Shown here: positions 26,301 to 38,795 of the stretch, one piece after another
How positions within the stretch are numbered: the stretch's first letter is position 1
Layout of the letters: each line of letters begins with the position of its first letter
Source: Amblyornis subalaris
Taxonomy: Eukaryota > Chordata > Aves > Passeriformes > Ptilonorhynchidae
Reading direction: 5' to 3'
Assembly (NCBI GenBank): GCA_018881555.1
Contig: JACAXG010000054.1
Coordinates: 3,899,723 to 3,963,722, forward strand
DNA: 64,000 bases
Made by a program: the position numbers and the translations under genes
The notes under the pieces: generated by a model
What the model was told of the DNA's origin: nothing
Databases searched by the model: none
Seen by the model: only the letters and a program-made list of their open reading frames with translations

Positions 26301-29300
26301 AAACACAATCTCTGCCATTTGGTTTTAAGCATAAGACAACTAATTTTTTGCTCAGAGTAGGATGCAGCTATTTTTCATTAAATTTCTAACTTGTTTTCAG
26401 TATAAAATTTTACACCCTGCATTTCCTTACTGAATCTGTGAAGATCTGTAAATCATTATCTTGTTAAAGAACTAGGATGGAAACTAACAACAAAAAAAAA
26501 TCCTTCACATTTTTTTTGACCTGTTTCCTCTTTGTAACAAAAAATTTGTGTTCTGCTGACTAAGACCAAATTCTGATCAGTTTAATTATTCCAAAGGCTC
26601 TTGACCACCATTCCTCTTCAAAGTCTCTCACAGACTACCAGTGCAGACATATGGGAATAACAAGTTTACTACACATCACTTATGTTTGCCTTGCAGACCT
26701 CTAGGCATCCATGCAAGCCTCCACTCTAGCAGTCNTTTAATACCACGCATTTGGCTGAAGTTTTGAACATATTGGTATTATTAAAACAGTTGTAGTGCTT
26801 TAGTCTGTCTTGCTATTCTTACAAGGACATAAACTCTCAGNAGTCAGAAAAGAGATGCATCCCCTTTCTCTCTAATACAGCCAGGGGCCTGAAGGATATA
26901 GTGCAAGTTTATCTGAGCTTATGAAAATGTCTAGTACAAGGCATCATTTCTCCATAAAAATAATTACTCTAGCTCTAGTTTTTCTCAGAATAATTGTGCT
27001 GGATATTATTCACTTATTGTAACAAAAAAGTTAATTCCTTTCCTAGCTTTAATAGAAGCAGATTTTTTACCTTTTACTCAGCTTACAAAAAAAGAGTTAT
27101 CCTTGAATAATATTGTTCATGTAACATTTCGTTCTCATTGATGCCTATTTTTATGACATTGAAAGGGAGATAGAAGACAGTGATTTGAGATTAACATAGC
27201 TGTATTGTTCTTTATGAATGGATCACAATAATATTGCATTTATTTTTCATTATTATTGCTTTGCACAGTGTAGCAAAATCATCATTCTCCTCTCTTGATA
27301 AANAAACACAGCCCTGACTAGTATTAAGTGGCATCAAGCTTAAATATTCCAGCTGTCAGAAAAAAACAAGGTGTCAGAAAATGATTTTGAGTCATAAGAT
27401 AAATAAGGTTCTGTAAAAGAAATTAAAGAGTGCCAGTACAGTTGCCTTTTGCATTATCATACAGCATATGTGATATGGGGACCACATCTATCTCTGACAT
27501 CTAACATCCTCAGCATTTTGGAGTGAGCTTCTGAATAGAACTGTGCAAACAACTGATTTTTCAATGACTGACTGTTGAACTACAGTATTGAAGACATTCT
27601 GATCAGACTGAACCACAATCAAAAATTAAGAAGACACTAACATGCCGTTGTTTTGCATCTGAATTAAAACCAGAAAAAATATGTTTCTGTTTGTATAACA
27701 TGTTTTAAGCCAGACACTTGTAATAAAAGTAAAGGAATCAGAGAGCATGGAGATCAGCAGGAGCACACCCACTTTGAATTGAAGAGTGAAGGTATTTACC
27801 CAGCTGGCAAAAGATTTAGTGTTGGTGCCCATCCTTGTCTCAGAGTTTTCAAAACCACGTTCCCCTCACTTCAGGAAAACGCACTAATCATATGTTCTTG
27901 TTTTCATGTGCAGTAATTTGNTTGTTTAAAGATTTTTCCTCCTCCAAACAGCGAAGAAAAAATATTTCCTATTTGAATATATTTGGTAAATTCAACTTGT
28001 GTTTTTCAAGACTTTCAGGAAATGGTCATTTTACATCATCTACCACCGGAATTCTAAAATCACAAATAAATCTTGATCTCTTGGCATTTCTTGGGGGGAG
28101 AGAGTTGTGGTGGTTTCTTAAGAAAGCGAAAAATATTATGTCTCTTGATCCGATGACAATAAAAATTTCTAGGAGTAGGATAGCGTGAAGTGTGGTGCCA
28201 GTGAGATACATTCTTTCAAAGGATAGATCAGTGAAGGAATCATGTCAGAACATCTGTTATCCAGAGAATCTTAACTGAATATTCATTTTCATGTGAAAAC
28301 CAAATTCTGCCTTTAGATTATGTATGTGCAATTGACTTAGTGTAACCTATGGGCTAGAATAAGGAAGATTTTCATGTTGCAGTGCTGGCATGAGGGCTCA
28401 TGGCTCTACTGTGTGGCACACACAGGTCCAGCCTAAAATGCAGTCACTGCCTGGCAGAGCCTACAAACTTCAGCCGAGGAGTAGAAATTGAGCATAGTTC
28501 CCCTCAATGGCCACCCAATAGCCTACCAAACTAGTTCACAGTGTCCCAGTTTGATTTCTACTCCTCATCTTCGTGGCAGCACAGAAAACACCACTAAGGC
28601 TACAGGTTTTAAATAGTCACATTGTCTTCAGTGCCAGATATAATCACAAAATACTGTGATGATGTGCTGCTTATGGTGCACATAACTGAGAAAATACCTG
28701 AATGAGAAGTAACTGGTTTCAGCCATGCATGGGCAGAATATTGATCTTGGCATCTGTCACAATGGTTTTCTTCCCAGAGTGATAAAAGTAATTTCACTGA
28801 TTCACCAGATTTAGGGTACTGGTACCTGAGAACCTGATCCTTGGGAAGCAATTAAATACCAATTGTTTACTGGATACACAGAGAATGAAAGATNAGGTCC
28901 AAACTCTAAATTACCTTCAGTTTCTTAATGGCAGTAGAAGGTAGGTGCAGCAGTAGGGATGCAAGTTTCAAAAAGGCTAAAACCCTCAGCTGGAAACACC
29001 TGGAGGAAGAGTCAGCGAGATATTTGCTCTTAAATTAGTTCAACTCTCTTGATGATTTTATCCAATTAGCTTGGCTTTTTTACCTTTTCAGGCACCAGGG
29101 TACTGCAATACTGATTTAGCTAAGTAATTACTCAACAGAACAATTGCTGAACTTGAATAACAGCCAAATAATAGCAGCTAAATAAATAAAGATTGGTTTT
29201 CTGAATCCCAGCAGTTCCTCCAGAAACACATCAACTGGGAACCTGGAACACCGTAACCTTATTTGTGGTCATTTGTTCAATATGTATGCTTCTTCAAGTA

Positions 29301-32300
29301 GTCCCTGATCATAAACTTTGTTACTTACAAAGTGTGTGAAGTTGCAAAATAGAAGTGCATTCACTCCAAACAGAAATTACTCATAATACTACTTTTGAAG
29401 TAATTAAAGAAACTTATTGGTTTTGTAGCAGTTAGGAACCCAAGATATATTTGAAAGGTACATCGAGCTCAGGCCACTGAAGCATTTTTTACCATACTGT
29501 CCAGAGCAATAAAATCACCATAAAAGTGGGCAGAACAAACTTTCCNCAGGAACAGAGAACAAACTCACGCTTGTACTTTCCATTTAAACTCTGCCTTTAG
29601 ACATCCCAAACTCTCCCTTTTTAAGACATTAGTAATTTTGTTGTTCTTGTATCACGGGTAATTTGCATGTCTAAATTTTAAAGACATCTGCTGGGTGTAC
29701 TCCAATTAATAAATAATAATAGCACCATAGATGTTAATTTGCATAAGATATCTCTCTAGAACACCTCCCTTTCCTTTAACTACTTTTTGACGAGATGTAT
29801 CAGCAATTTCCTCTTCTTAAAGCCTTAACTAAGTAATATTTGTTAATCTTCTGTAGCCTGTTACTTTTAGTCTGTTTAGTTTTACAGTATACAACATAAT
29901 TCTTGTGACATTATCAGCTAGCTTCAGTGATGGATTAGTGTATCAAGGACATCAGCTCCAGGTATGCAAGATGCCTTTGCTGCTGTGGACTGCTTGAATT
30001 CCATAGAGAAATGTGAAGAAATAGGGTGTTTCCAGCTGAAGACAGCAACACAGGAAAGAGCAGTGTTGTCATTTCAAGTTAAAAGGTAGCAATCCGTTAT
30101 TGTGATTAGTTATTTAAAGGCTGCTTTCAAGTTAGCTTTGCAGTCACAAATGTGTAAATATTTAATTTTTTTCCTAAAAGAACATGACCAGTCCCTTGAG
30201 TGAAAACAGAACATGTCTGAATTGACAGGTACTTCAGTATAAAAATGATGGTTTCATTCACAGGAGTAACATATCCTATGGAACTCTAGCCTTGACAGAT
30301 GTACATAAATAGAAGTTGAAGTAGCGCTAGTTTTGTTGCTGGAAACATAATGCAGAGTTTAGGCCAAGATGCATTAGAAATTGAGCAGTTTTAAATACAA
30401 TACCCAAGCTTGACAAAGTGTTCCAACACAGTCTAACACATCTGTCTTTGGAGTGTTCTCTGTTTTGCAGCTCTGACTAACTTCAGATATTAAATTCCAG
30501 CTCTAAATGGTGAGATGAAGGAATCAGGGCCAAATGTATACCTTGCATTGTCACTCTGGTATAGATACCAGAAAACTGGTACACTACGTTCTGGGCCCAC
30601 AATCTGAGCTTTTTATTGAGGGNTTTTTTTTTTGGTAGAAAATCAAAGTGCATAATGTCTATCAGTTACTTCTTTGATAAAACAAAAAGTGCAATGAAGT
30701 CAACACAGCCTTTTTGTTCCTTTTCCTATTTCTCTTATTCACCACTCACTACTTCACTATTCACTCTTTCCTCTTCATCACCCCATGATGGTTTTCCTAA
30801 GTTTAGCAGAGATTTTGCATGAGCAAAACAAACAGCACTTGATCCCAGACAATAAATTAAATTAGCAGTGTAGACTGACTGCTCTCAGATGAGTCACCTT
30901 CTACTTCCAGTAAGACTCTGCATCCAAACCTTGAACGTCTACAGCCTGAGAAGTAAATTATCTCAGTACAGCTTAGCTGCTGCTTGTGTGATGGAGGAAG
31001 GAAAAGAGGCAGCTTCATTCTCTTTTAGACAGACTCGAATGAACACCCTGTTGCATTCACAACCTACACAAACTGTTTCCTACCTCCATGGTGTTATTCT
31101 TCCATGGAACCAAAGGACACTCAGTTCTCTGCACCCAGCAGAGAAGACAAATGCTGCTCTACCTATGGGCTGCAAAGGAGAGAGGGAGGGAGAGAAAGAA
31201 GCTTTGTGCCTTCCCTGCATCTNCCTCACCCCAACTTTGTGCTCTGGCCAGACGCAAGGTGACCCTAAGCAGTTACNTGTGTGGACTTAAAGATCACAAG
31301 ACAGAAAGAAAGTGGATGGTCCCTTTTTTTTTCTCCTCCTGTATATGGAACTCCTGTTGTCTTTCCTGGGTGCTCCCTCTGTAGACTGGTGAACAACAGG
31401 TCAGAGGAGATGGAAAGGCTTTTTACCTGCCAACCCCAGAGTTCAGGATGTGTTGTTTCTCCTGCAGCAGTTGATGACACCCTAACAACCTTAGCAGCAC
31501 TGGAGCTGCATTCCTACGCTGTAACAGGGGAAGCAGGACCAAGGGCCTGAACTAAGGTCTTGGCAGGTAAGTGAAGGAGCAACCAGTATCGAAGAGCTTC
31601 GTTTGAAAGTGTACGTCTTTGTAATGTTTAAGTCTTATTATGTGCTCTGCTTTACCTGGGAGCTTAAACTTCCAGTTTTCAGAAGAGTATTTGAGAACAC
31701 CTATTAGCTCTGCCAAATGCTTGAAAAAAACATTGAAGAAACTGATAAATGCAGAGAGCCTAGAAAGAAAGGTTATTTGTGCTAAAATGTCTCAAAGCTG
31801 GAATTTCTTCTTAAAGCTGAGCAGTAGTTATTCAGATTAGTGGGGGAGGGAGAAGCTTTATGCTACCAACATATTTTTGTAACAACTCTTAGGGTGACTG
31901 AGAGCATCATTGTACAGTGAATACCCAGTGTTCAAAATATGAGCTTTTGGGATTCGGAGGGGGATTTTTTGCTTGGTTGCTTTTTTTCTCTCAGCTGCAC
32001 ACATAGGGAACACCTGATAAAGGGAAATTTCCATCTCCTTACTGCGTTCTACTTCTTCAGCTTAATTATCAGAACCAGGTTTTCCATATGAATATCTNTG
32101 TCACACAAAACATACTTTATTTCAGTAGTTATCAGGAATTGGTTTTTTGCTGGCAACACCATGTTCCAAAACATTCACAGAGAACACACACAAAGGAAGT
32201 CTCTACCACTACAGCAAATCTGATTAAAAAGATACTTGCAGAAAAATAAGTGATTCTATTTAGCAGCTCAAAAAAGAGGGGAAAAAAATATTCAAAACAT

Positions 32301-35300
32301 CCTCGCATAAAAGAAGTCTTCCTTGCTTGTGGTAATATGAGGTTAATGGATGCCTTTCTGCTTAGAGGCCAGTACATTTTACTTTTTGGAATGGAAAACA
32401 AATTTAGGTCAGAAGAGGAAATCATAAGGAGCTGCCACATGCTAAGTTCTGTATCTGAGCCATCTACTGTCACTGTATCCTGGAGAGAGAAAGGGAACAT
32501 TCATAAAGAATGAAAAACTGTCCAGAACTCTTAGGGCATCAAAGCCCCATCAATGTCCAAATCAGATATTCACATCCCCCCTACTCATATTGTTACTAGC
32601 ATTCTCAGTTTACTAAGTGAAATCATTCCAAAAGTGACCTCTAAGTATTTGCCCATCTTTCAGTGGATAAACTGTGAGCTTCTAAAAAACTGCATGTACT
32701 AATAGCAACTGTAAGTTAATATTCATCAGAGTTCAGGGAAAAGTCAATATAAGGAGTGAAAAATGACATTTTATATAGGTCTATGTCTTTTAAAAGTTTG
32801 CATTATTATAGTCATTGTTTTAAATTAACTTTCTCTAGACAAAATAAAGTGTTGTACTACATTGCAGCCTCACTGTTAGGAATGAAGATAGAGGAGACAA
32901 TGCAGGAAGGCCAACACATACGACCAAACTGGAGAGTATCCAAGTCATAGAAGAATGGTAAGTTGGTCAAACTGTTGTCTAATTAGTATTTTAACTTGTC
33001 TTTAACTAATATCAAGAATTGCCTTGGGTTTAATTCTTTGGGAATGCCCTTTGAATTGCTTTTCCTCTAAAAATTTTATACAAAAGGAAGTAAAATATGT
33101 TGTGACAATGAAATGACAGAGACATTCATAAGTCAGACTTATTTACAGTTTCTTACTTGTGGGGAAGAACCGTAGGGAGGAATGGAAGGTGCATGGATGG
33201 TTCCATATGTGCGTCTCTATACAAAAGCTCTGCTACCTGTGAGATAATTTTCTTCTCTTTATCCAGACAAGAATAAAAACTAATGCGCACAAGCGTACTT
33301 CATGATCAGATTTTTAACATGGGCTACCTTTCATAAAACAGCTTGGACTATGGTTTCACTGGAATTAACCAAAAAAACAAATACCTTGAAAACTGGGTTA
33401 AACACACTGAAAGTCTGAGCTGCTATTTCTGTCTAAATCTTGGGCCCATGTTTATTGTTTGGGCCCATGTTTGTTGGAAAAATGGTAACCTATCAGGGGC
33501 TCTGACTTCTCCAATCCCATAAAAAGCAAATGAAAACTTTAAAGGACGTATCTGATGGTAAAAACAACCCAAACAACTTGTTGTCTTCATTGCTAATCAT
33601 GGTCTTTTATGAGAAGAAAGTGTCATAAATTTCCACAAAAATAATATAGTAAAGAGAGCTTCCCAGCAGAAAATAAGGGAGCACAGGTTGCTTGTCAGTT
33701 CCATCCAACTCAGCACATTCTTTGCNCTCTCAGAGAAGAGTGCAAAGTCCTCAGAGGACTTTTCACCTTAAAATCTGTGTTTAAACTTTTTCATTCAGAT
33801 TGCATTTATTTTGCAGGATAGTTTAAACATTAAACACTTTCTGATTTATCNTGTATCACAAATAGCTTCCCATCATCCAGTCTGCCTTGCATGCAGAGTA
33901 GGAGTTGATAAATTGCCTTGAACAGAAATTATATAGACAAATGTCACATATTGTGCATCAAGATTACACAGAAGCTAATGAAAACAACTACTAAAGCTCT
34001 TGTGTTGGATCAGGAAGGGAAGGGTGAGTGCTCAAAATTAAGTTTGAAACTATNTCTAATTGTTGTTAAGTAATTCAGAGAATTACCTTCTCAAGCTATT
34101 CATTGGTATGTTAATGGATTAGTGACGCAAGTAAGTCTTCTGATCACTTACCCTGTGCATCCACTGATAAAAGCCACAAATAGTTTCCTTCAGGAAATGG
34201 GAATAAGGACTTTTTCCCATTTCTTCTCTTTCCAGTTTTGCCAGCAAAATCCATCACATCTCATGCCAATAGATCATCATTCAGGTCAATAGCACCAAAC
34301 AGAGGGAAGCTTAGCAACCCTTAGGTACAAGCACAGAGAAATATGCTAATTTAAAATCTCTCTGAATTACTACTTTGTTGGGCCTCATTAGTATGCTTTT
34401 GGCTGCCAAGAGCCTTTTGTATTTCTTGTTCGTCCTAAACCAAACGGTGTACAGTCACCATCAGAAGCAGGCAGGGACATCAGGTGTCATCTAAACTCCT
34501 CATGAAAGAGAGTCTATTTCCAGCTTCCTGAAATCACATCTTTAACTTCAGAGGCAGGAATTCAGTGGTGTTGTGGGATTTTGTCTTTGAGTCATATGGC
34601 AAAGAACACTAGCAGAAAACTTGTAGAAAGTCAAGTGCATGTCTCATAACATTAAACACATTTAGTGGGCTAGTGGGATAATGAATGTACAAATGAAGAG
34701 CGAACAAAATTCCCCTCTCACTGCCGAAGCCTTGTTGCTTACAGTTTTCACTCTGGACTAAAGTGCAGTTTGAAAGGAGAATTTTTGGACGAATGTATGA
34801 AAACACTGTTACAAAAATAGAAACATGTTTGTAATGATATTTGCTTTTGCAGCCAAAACCCTACTGCAGATGAAATTTTGTCTTGGGCTCAGAATTTTGA
34901 CAAGATGATGAAAACACCAGCTGGGAGGAACCTTTTCAGAGAGTTCCTTAGAACAGAGTATAGTGAGGAGAACCTGCTTTTCTGGCTTGCATGTGAAGAT
35001 TTAAAGAAGGAACAGAACAAGAAAGTTATTGAAGAAAAAGCAAGACTTATATATGAAGATTACATTTCTATACTATCACCAAAAGAGGTAAAGCTGTAAA
35101 TGTTACATTTGCATTTTCTATTGTTCCAGAGCAGAAATGTTATACCCTGGGTTGCCANGATGAGGGTCTGGAAGTCTGCCTGATCTGTCAGATGAAAGTC
35201 TTAGTATGGACATTAAATCAGGAAAGGAAGGGGCAGAAACAGTAGAGATGCAGGCACTGGGCCATTCAGCATCACTGGCCACAACTCATCAAAATTCTCT

Positions 35301-38300
35301 ATAAGGCTCAAGAAACTCCAGTAAGAGAAGGCTGAGAAATAGGTTTGTGTCTTTAGTAATGCTACATGTGTGCTAGAGAGAGGAAGTAAGTAATGCTAAT
35401 TGATTTCTGGAGAAAAAGCACCAAAATTAAGGAATTTAAATCAGAATCACTGCAGATTTATCTTCTGCTAGAGCTGTCTGGGAGAAAATNCAAATTTGCA
35501 GTGGTTATTCCTATGTGAGAGTCCAAGAATGAAGGTGACACATTTTATCTAATCAAACATATAATATCTAGGAAATTATATAAGATTTTCTTCAACCCTT
35601 TAACTGNAATAGACAAATTTTGAAATTATCTTCACCTGTAGTAAAGAAAAAGCATCCCATATCAAATAATGTTTTGTAATACAGAGATACATAAATATAT
35701 AAGCCCTGTAGAAGAGTTTTTCTTAGGCCACATCATGTACCTTTATCTCCTTTGCCTTTTCACTGTGCATTGTATTTGAATTCCTACATTATGCTAATTT
35801 ATGCTCACTGTGGACCTTGCTTCCTACATTTTACTTCGGCACAGCATTCAGTAATAATTTGCAACTTCATTCATAAGAATGAAGCCAACAGCAATTTATA
35901 GCTCCATTATCTTCGCTTGTGCCATAGTATCTACTTTTGCTTTGGAATGAAATACAATTACCAGTACAGCCAGCTAATANTAAGTTTTTCTTTTAATACC
36001 GTATCTTTACTGCGTAGGTATGTAATGAATGCTCAGTTGTCTTTTTAAGCTAAGACCAATCAGCATTTAAAATTCAAACACTAACTAANCATTGTTTGAC
36101 TTGGGGTTTAACAATACTACTCACAAACTTGGTGCACTGGACGCATACAGATCTCATCAATCCTGTTGCTCCTGCCCATACTGAAAATCTTAGGAGGCAA
36201 ACAAGAACTGTTAGCAATGCATTAGAACAGCATGGGAACTGAAAAATTCTTGTTCATCCAGGCATCCCATTCCAGATGTTATATTTTGGCGTAAGAGCTG
36301 AAATATTTTGCATCACCCATTCAATAAAGAAGTTATTGAGGCAGAAAGCTTTNGTGTTCTAAACAGTTACTTTGTATTCATCTGTTTACCAAGAAAATAC
36401 CTTTAGTAATTCCAACTAGTTTTGCCATCTGGATTTAGTGAGTCACTGAAAAAATACAATGCAAATTAACAGTTCCATAATTAATTTTGTTTATTTCATT
36501 CTATAAGTGCAATTAACTTTTACTATGCTCACTGGCCCAAAACCCCACTATCCTGCCAAATTTGAGGGCTTTTTTATCCTAGCTATTATGTTTGATATTG
36601 AAGAACCAATTAGCTGCACAAACAGGTTTTTTTCATATAAATGTGTGCGCCTGTGTGTTAGGGGGAGAATTGCTTAAACCTTAGTGTGTCCTTTCTGTGC
36701 TGCAGAGATGCAATGGTCTGGGCTTGAAATAAATTCAAATAAATTCTGAAGACATATGGCTGCAACACTGCCGCTCAAAACTACCATAGCACTGTACCCC
36801 TGCCCACATCACTGGCTGAACAGACCTGGTCTCTTCATTCCTGCTGTGCCATCCAGGCCACTTGTACAACTGCCTTAGTTAGACAGTGAATTCAATCAGA
36901 AAACAGCCCCAGAAAAGGAATGCCGCTTCCAAAGTCCTTAACCTGTCTAGCTGTGGGGCTACCCAGGCAGTTGTGCCAGAACCAGGAGTGGAAGCACCAG
37001 GGTGTGAAAGGGGAGAGGCTGTTCATGGCTGCTGACAGAGCACTGCTCCTTGCCCATCCATCAGGGAGCTGGACAGGAGGGACACCTGCTGCACCATGGG
37101 GTGCTGCCTGCAGGCACAGCAGTGAGTGCTTAGATGGAGAGTGTGAGTGGGGCAGGTGTAGTGGATGTTCTGCAGAGAAGGTGTACTTGAGTAATCGGTA
37201 AATTGCTATCATGAATTGGCAACAGCTTACTCGCAGTTCTTCTGCATCGTAGTTGTGCCTTGTGACTGATAACCAAANAACAGCAAATACTGGGGGAGAA
37301 AGAGCTTGTCTGCTCTGTCAGTAGCATACTCCAATATGCCAACAAACCAACCATGCCAGATTCTACAGCTTGTACTGAAGATATACTGAAAATGTATATT
37401 TACTCCTCAGTACTCTACCGTCTATACCACACAACACCACTGTATTTCAGAGACTTTGCTTCACATATAAAAGCACACAGGCTCACACATCCAAACATGT
37501 TCTGAGTTTTCATCTTGGTTACCATCCTTCATATATCAAGGTGTCTTAATACATGGAGCTTTCGAGGGTTAAACTCAATCCTTCAGACAGTATGAATATC
37601 TTTTTGTGTCNTTGCAGAGTAGTAGAGTCAGATTGCAACTTGGCATAAATCACAGTGTCTTAACTGATCTCTGCTTGGCATTTCTCTACTCAGAATTTTA
37701 GCCTTTTTCTTCTTAGCTGAGTAAACCTTTGCTGGTCCCAGTGGGCTTTCCTGCTACTGCCATTTCATTTAATCCAGAAGGCATTAATTTACTAGGTTGT
37801 AGAGCATTTTGTGGATAAACTGTACATTCACTCAAATTTCTAAAGGATATTCTAAAATCATCTGTGCATTCATCTCAAGCATAATATGCCCTTTTCTGCT
37901 TAGGCACAGGAGCTCATCACAAATGGTAAGTAAATGAGAAGCTAAAATTGAAACTTGCTAACAACTTCAATATACATGTATGATATCCTGAAAGTATAAA
38001 TTACCAGATGTTAAAGAGTCCTGAAAAGAAGAACAAATCTGAAATAGTTAATATTAATGGGGAGAGTAACATAATAAAAATGATAAAAAAACTCTGGGTA
38101 ATTCATGAGGAATAGAGTGTAGTGCCTTAAAAAAACAGAAAAAAATCTCTAGGGCAGCCAGATGAGAATTATGAATAGAAAGCTTCTAAAGGTCTAACCA
38201 CAAATGCTCAGAAAAAAAATCAGCTCTATGAATGAGGGTAATTCAACATTCATTTCAGATAAATAATTTTAAATATGTAAAAATTATCTTTTAAGGTAAA

Positions 38301-38795
38301 AGAATTTATTTTGGAAAATCCAGGTTACTGCAGAGTTCAGTTTAGTTGCAGTGCATTTAATCTGTTATGCAGCTGCATTTCATCTTACAGACCTTAAGAT
38401 GGATGCAGAGACCAAGTCAAAACTGAAATAGAGCTGATAGTCTCAGTGCATTACACAGTAATTGTGTGATGGTTCTGAAAGAAGCACAGAGCATTACTTG
38501 AATAACTGATAAACTCAGCATGTTCAATGGAGCCCTGAGAAATAAAAATACGTATTACAGCTTTTCCAATGTTATTGCTTTATTATTCTGTTCTCATCTT
38601 CTTCAGGTTAGTCTTGATTCCCGGGTAAGAGAAGTGATCAACAGAAACTTGTTGGATCCCAGCCCTCACATGTATGAAGATGCCCAGCTCCAGATATACA
38701 CCCTGATGCACAGAGACTCTTTTCCAAGGTTTTTGAACTCACAGATTTATAAGTCTCTTGTTGAAAGTATTACAGGCTCCACTTCTGAAACTTAG
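11271..38795 (+). CDS. RGS17: RGS17 (regulator of G-protein signalling 17), complete coding region across four exons
   Basis: Joining 11271-11389, 32868-32957, 34853-35087 and 38607-38795 gives a 210-residue protein, the length of human RGS17 as I recall it. Order of parts: a basic start MRKRQQSQNEG; a cysteine string at residues 28-40 (CCFCWCCCCSCSC), known to be palmitoylated in the RZ subfamily; a linker; and an RGS domain from about residue 84 to 200. The Ga-contacting SEEN motif is at 107-110, followed by LLFWLACEDL, and the last helices carry the MYEDAQLQIYTLMHRDSFP segment. RGS17 is known as a GTPase-activating protein for Gi/o and Gz subunits at membranes, often linked to opioid-receptor signalling. 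The start was chosen because it matches the known N terminus and follows a splice acceptor. All phases match (2, 2, 0). No frameshift or missing residue is seen. RGS20 and RGS19 are close paralogues, but this N terminus is RGS17. Confidence 0.97.
12440..13030 (+). mobile_element. Ancient CR1/L3-type LINE remnant (3' part)
   Basis: The sequence follows the layout of a very old amniote CR1-like element. It starts with a 'ttcatttagctcagtatcct' block. Further on come 'ttggcatccagggtttcctg' followed by a 'taaattctacaatg' block, 'actaatttcatttgatgcct' followed by 'ccttgttcttatg', and a run resembling 'tcatatctcccttcag'. Similarity is by block order, with heavy divergence and indels, so the ends are approximate. 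It predates the bird-specific CR1 subfamilies found elsewhere in the window. Identification is from memory of the consensus. Confidence 0.65.
14692..15278 (-). mobile_element. Avian ERVL-like solo LTR, antisense
   Basis: About 587 bases match, in order, an LTR family I recognise from many neoavian genomes. Landmarks on the + strand include 'gtaggtagctcagcccc', 'cagcaggcaggtgttcagcc', 'atatggtatggaatatccct', 'tcttgtgcacccccagcctg', 'tgttatcaacactgttttgg' and 'catcccagccagacccagaa'. Read on the minus strand it has a degenerate TATA region near 14995-15006 and an ATTAAA polyadenylation signal at 14813-14818, in the right order for an LTR. The ends were placed at TG (14692) and CA (15278). No internal retroviral genes flank it, and I could not see a clear target-site duplication, so it is most likely an old solo LTR. 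The exact family name is uncertain. Confidence 0.8.
16236..16256. repeat. Short perfect inverted repeat
   Basis: Arms CTAAGATC and GATCTTAG, eight bases each, are separated by a five-base loop (taagg). It lies deep in an RGS17 intron. No function is claimed; it may be chance. Confidence 0.6.
20373..20391. repeat. Poly(A) tract, 19 bases
   Basis: An uninterrupted run of 19 A residues in the large RGS17 intron. The preceding sequence is not recognisable as a retrotransposed transcript or SINE, so it is recorded as a simple repeat. Confidence 0.9.
22900..23235 (+). mobile_element. CR1 LINE fragment lacking its 3' end
   Basis: It matches the distal ORF2 region of CR1 in order: 'gagcactgtccagttc', 'ctggagggtccagcaaaggg', 'gactggagcacctcttctat', 'gaggaaaggctgag', 'ctggagaagagaaggctcag', 'ggagccaggctcttttcag' and 'aggttccctctgaacgtcag'. 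Orientation is plus. The match stops about 23235, before the usual 3' untranslated end and tandem tail. Any former reading frame is broken. Confidence 0.88.
32868..32957 (+). CDS. RGS17: RGS17 linker exon (residues 40-70)
   Basis: This 90-base exon is too short and too split to stand out as an ORF. The acceptor (attgcag) ends at 32867 and the donor is gtaagt at 32958. The first base completes Cys40, and the reading then gives LTVRNEDRGDNAGRPTHTTK followed by LESIQVIEE, ending with two bases of Cys70. This is the expected linker between cysteine string and RGS domain in RGS17. An overlapping open frame (32756-32950) is in another frame and not real. Confidence 0.95.
32958..34852 (+). other. 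RGS17 intron, 1.9 kb
   Basis: AT-rich intron with good splice sites at both ends. It contains a 19-bp unit repeated twice (33441-33478) and nothing else recognisable. Confidence 0.9.
33441..33478. repeat. Two-copy 19-bp direct repeat
   Basis: The unit TGGGCCCATGTTTATTGTT is followed directly by TGGGCCCATGTTTGTTGGA. The first 13 bases are identical and the rest diverges slightly. It looks like a small slippage duplication within an RGS17 intron. Confidence 0.8.
34853..35087 (+). CDS. RGS17: RGS17 exon, first two thirds of the RGS domain (residues 71-148)
   Basis: The acceptor (gcttttgcag) ends at 34852 and the donor is gtaaag at 35088. The first base completes Cys70. The exon encodes QNPTADEILSW through ILSPKE and includes the SEEN contact motif and FWLACEDL core helix of the RGS fold. 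Its 235 bases leave phase 0. The in-frame VKL and stop after SPKE are intron. Confidence 0.97.
35088..38606 (+). other. RGS17 intron, 3.5 kb
   Basis: AT-rich intron. A more GC-rich patch at about 36.9-37.2 kb carries overlapping open frames on both strands (93 and 106 codons), neither with a recognisable domain or start context. No RNA gene or mobile element was recognised. Confidence 0.85.
38607..38795 (+). CDS. RGS17: RGS17 terminal coding exon (residues 149-210)
   Basis: The acceptor (catcttcttcag) ends at 38606. The exon encodes VSLDSRVREV through the C terminus GSTSET, then TAG. It supplies the last RGS helices, with MYEDAQLQIYTLMHRDSFPR. The open frame upstream of 38607 (from 38520) is intron read-through. 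Confidence 0.97.
   Translation, partial: VSLDSRVREVINRNLLDPSPHMYEDAQLQIYTLMHRDSFPRFLNSQIYKSLVESITGSTSET

Larger units (their letters stand above)
11390..32867 (+). other. RGS17 intron, 21.5 kb
   Basis: Long AT-rich intron between the cysteine-string exon and the linker exon. It holds an old CR1/L3-type remnant (12.4-13.0 kb), an antisense ERVL-like LTR (14.7-15.3 kb), a CR1 fragment (22.9-23.2 kb), a 19-base A run (20373-20391) and a short perfect inverted repeat at 16236-16256. I see no further gene or structured RNA. The scattered ORFs (for example 133 codons at 30889-31290) look random. Confidence 0.85.

Noticed and set aside
30889..31290. 133-codon open frame in an RGS17 intron, overlapping others on both strands
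   Set aside because: No domain, contains ambiguous codons, no splice context. Looks random.
32756..32950. 64-codon frame overlapping the RGS17 linker exon
   Set aside because: Wrong frame. The exon reads in the RGS17 frame with exact phases.
36892..37212. Opposing 106- and 93-codon frames in a GC-richer intron patch
   Set aside because: No domain or transcript evidence. Probably a local composition effect.
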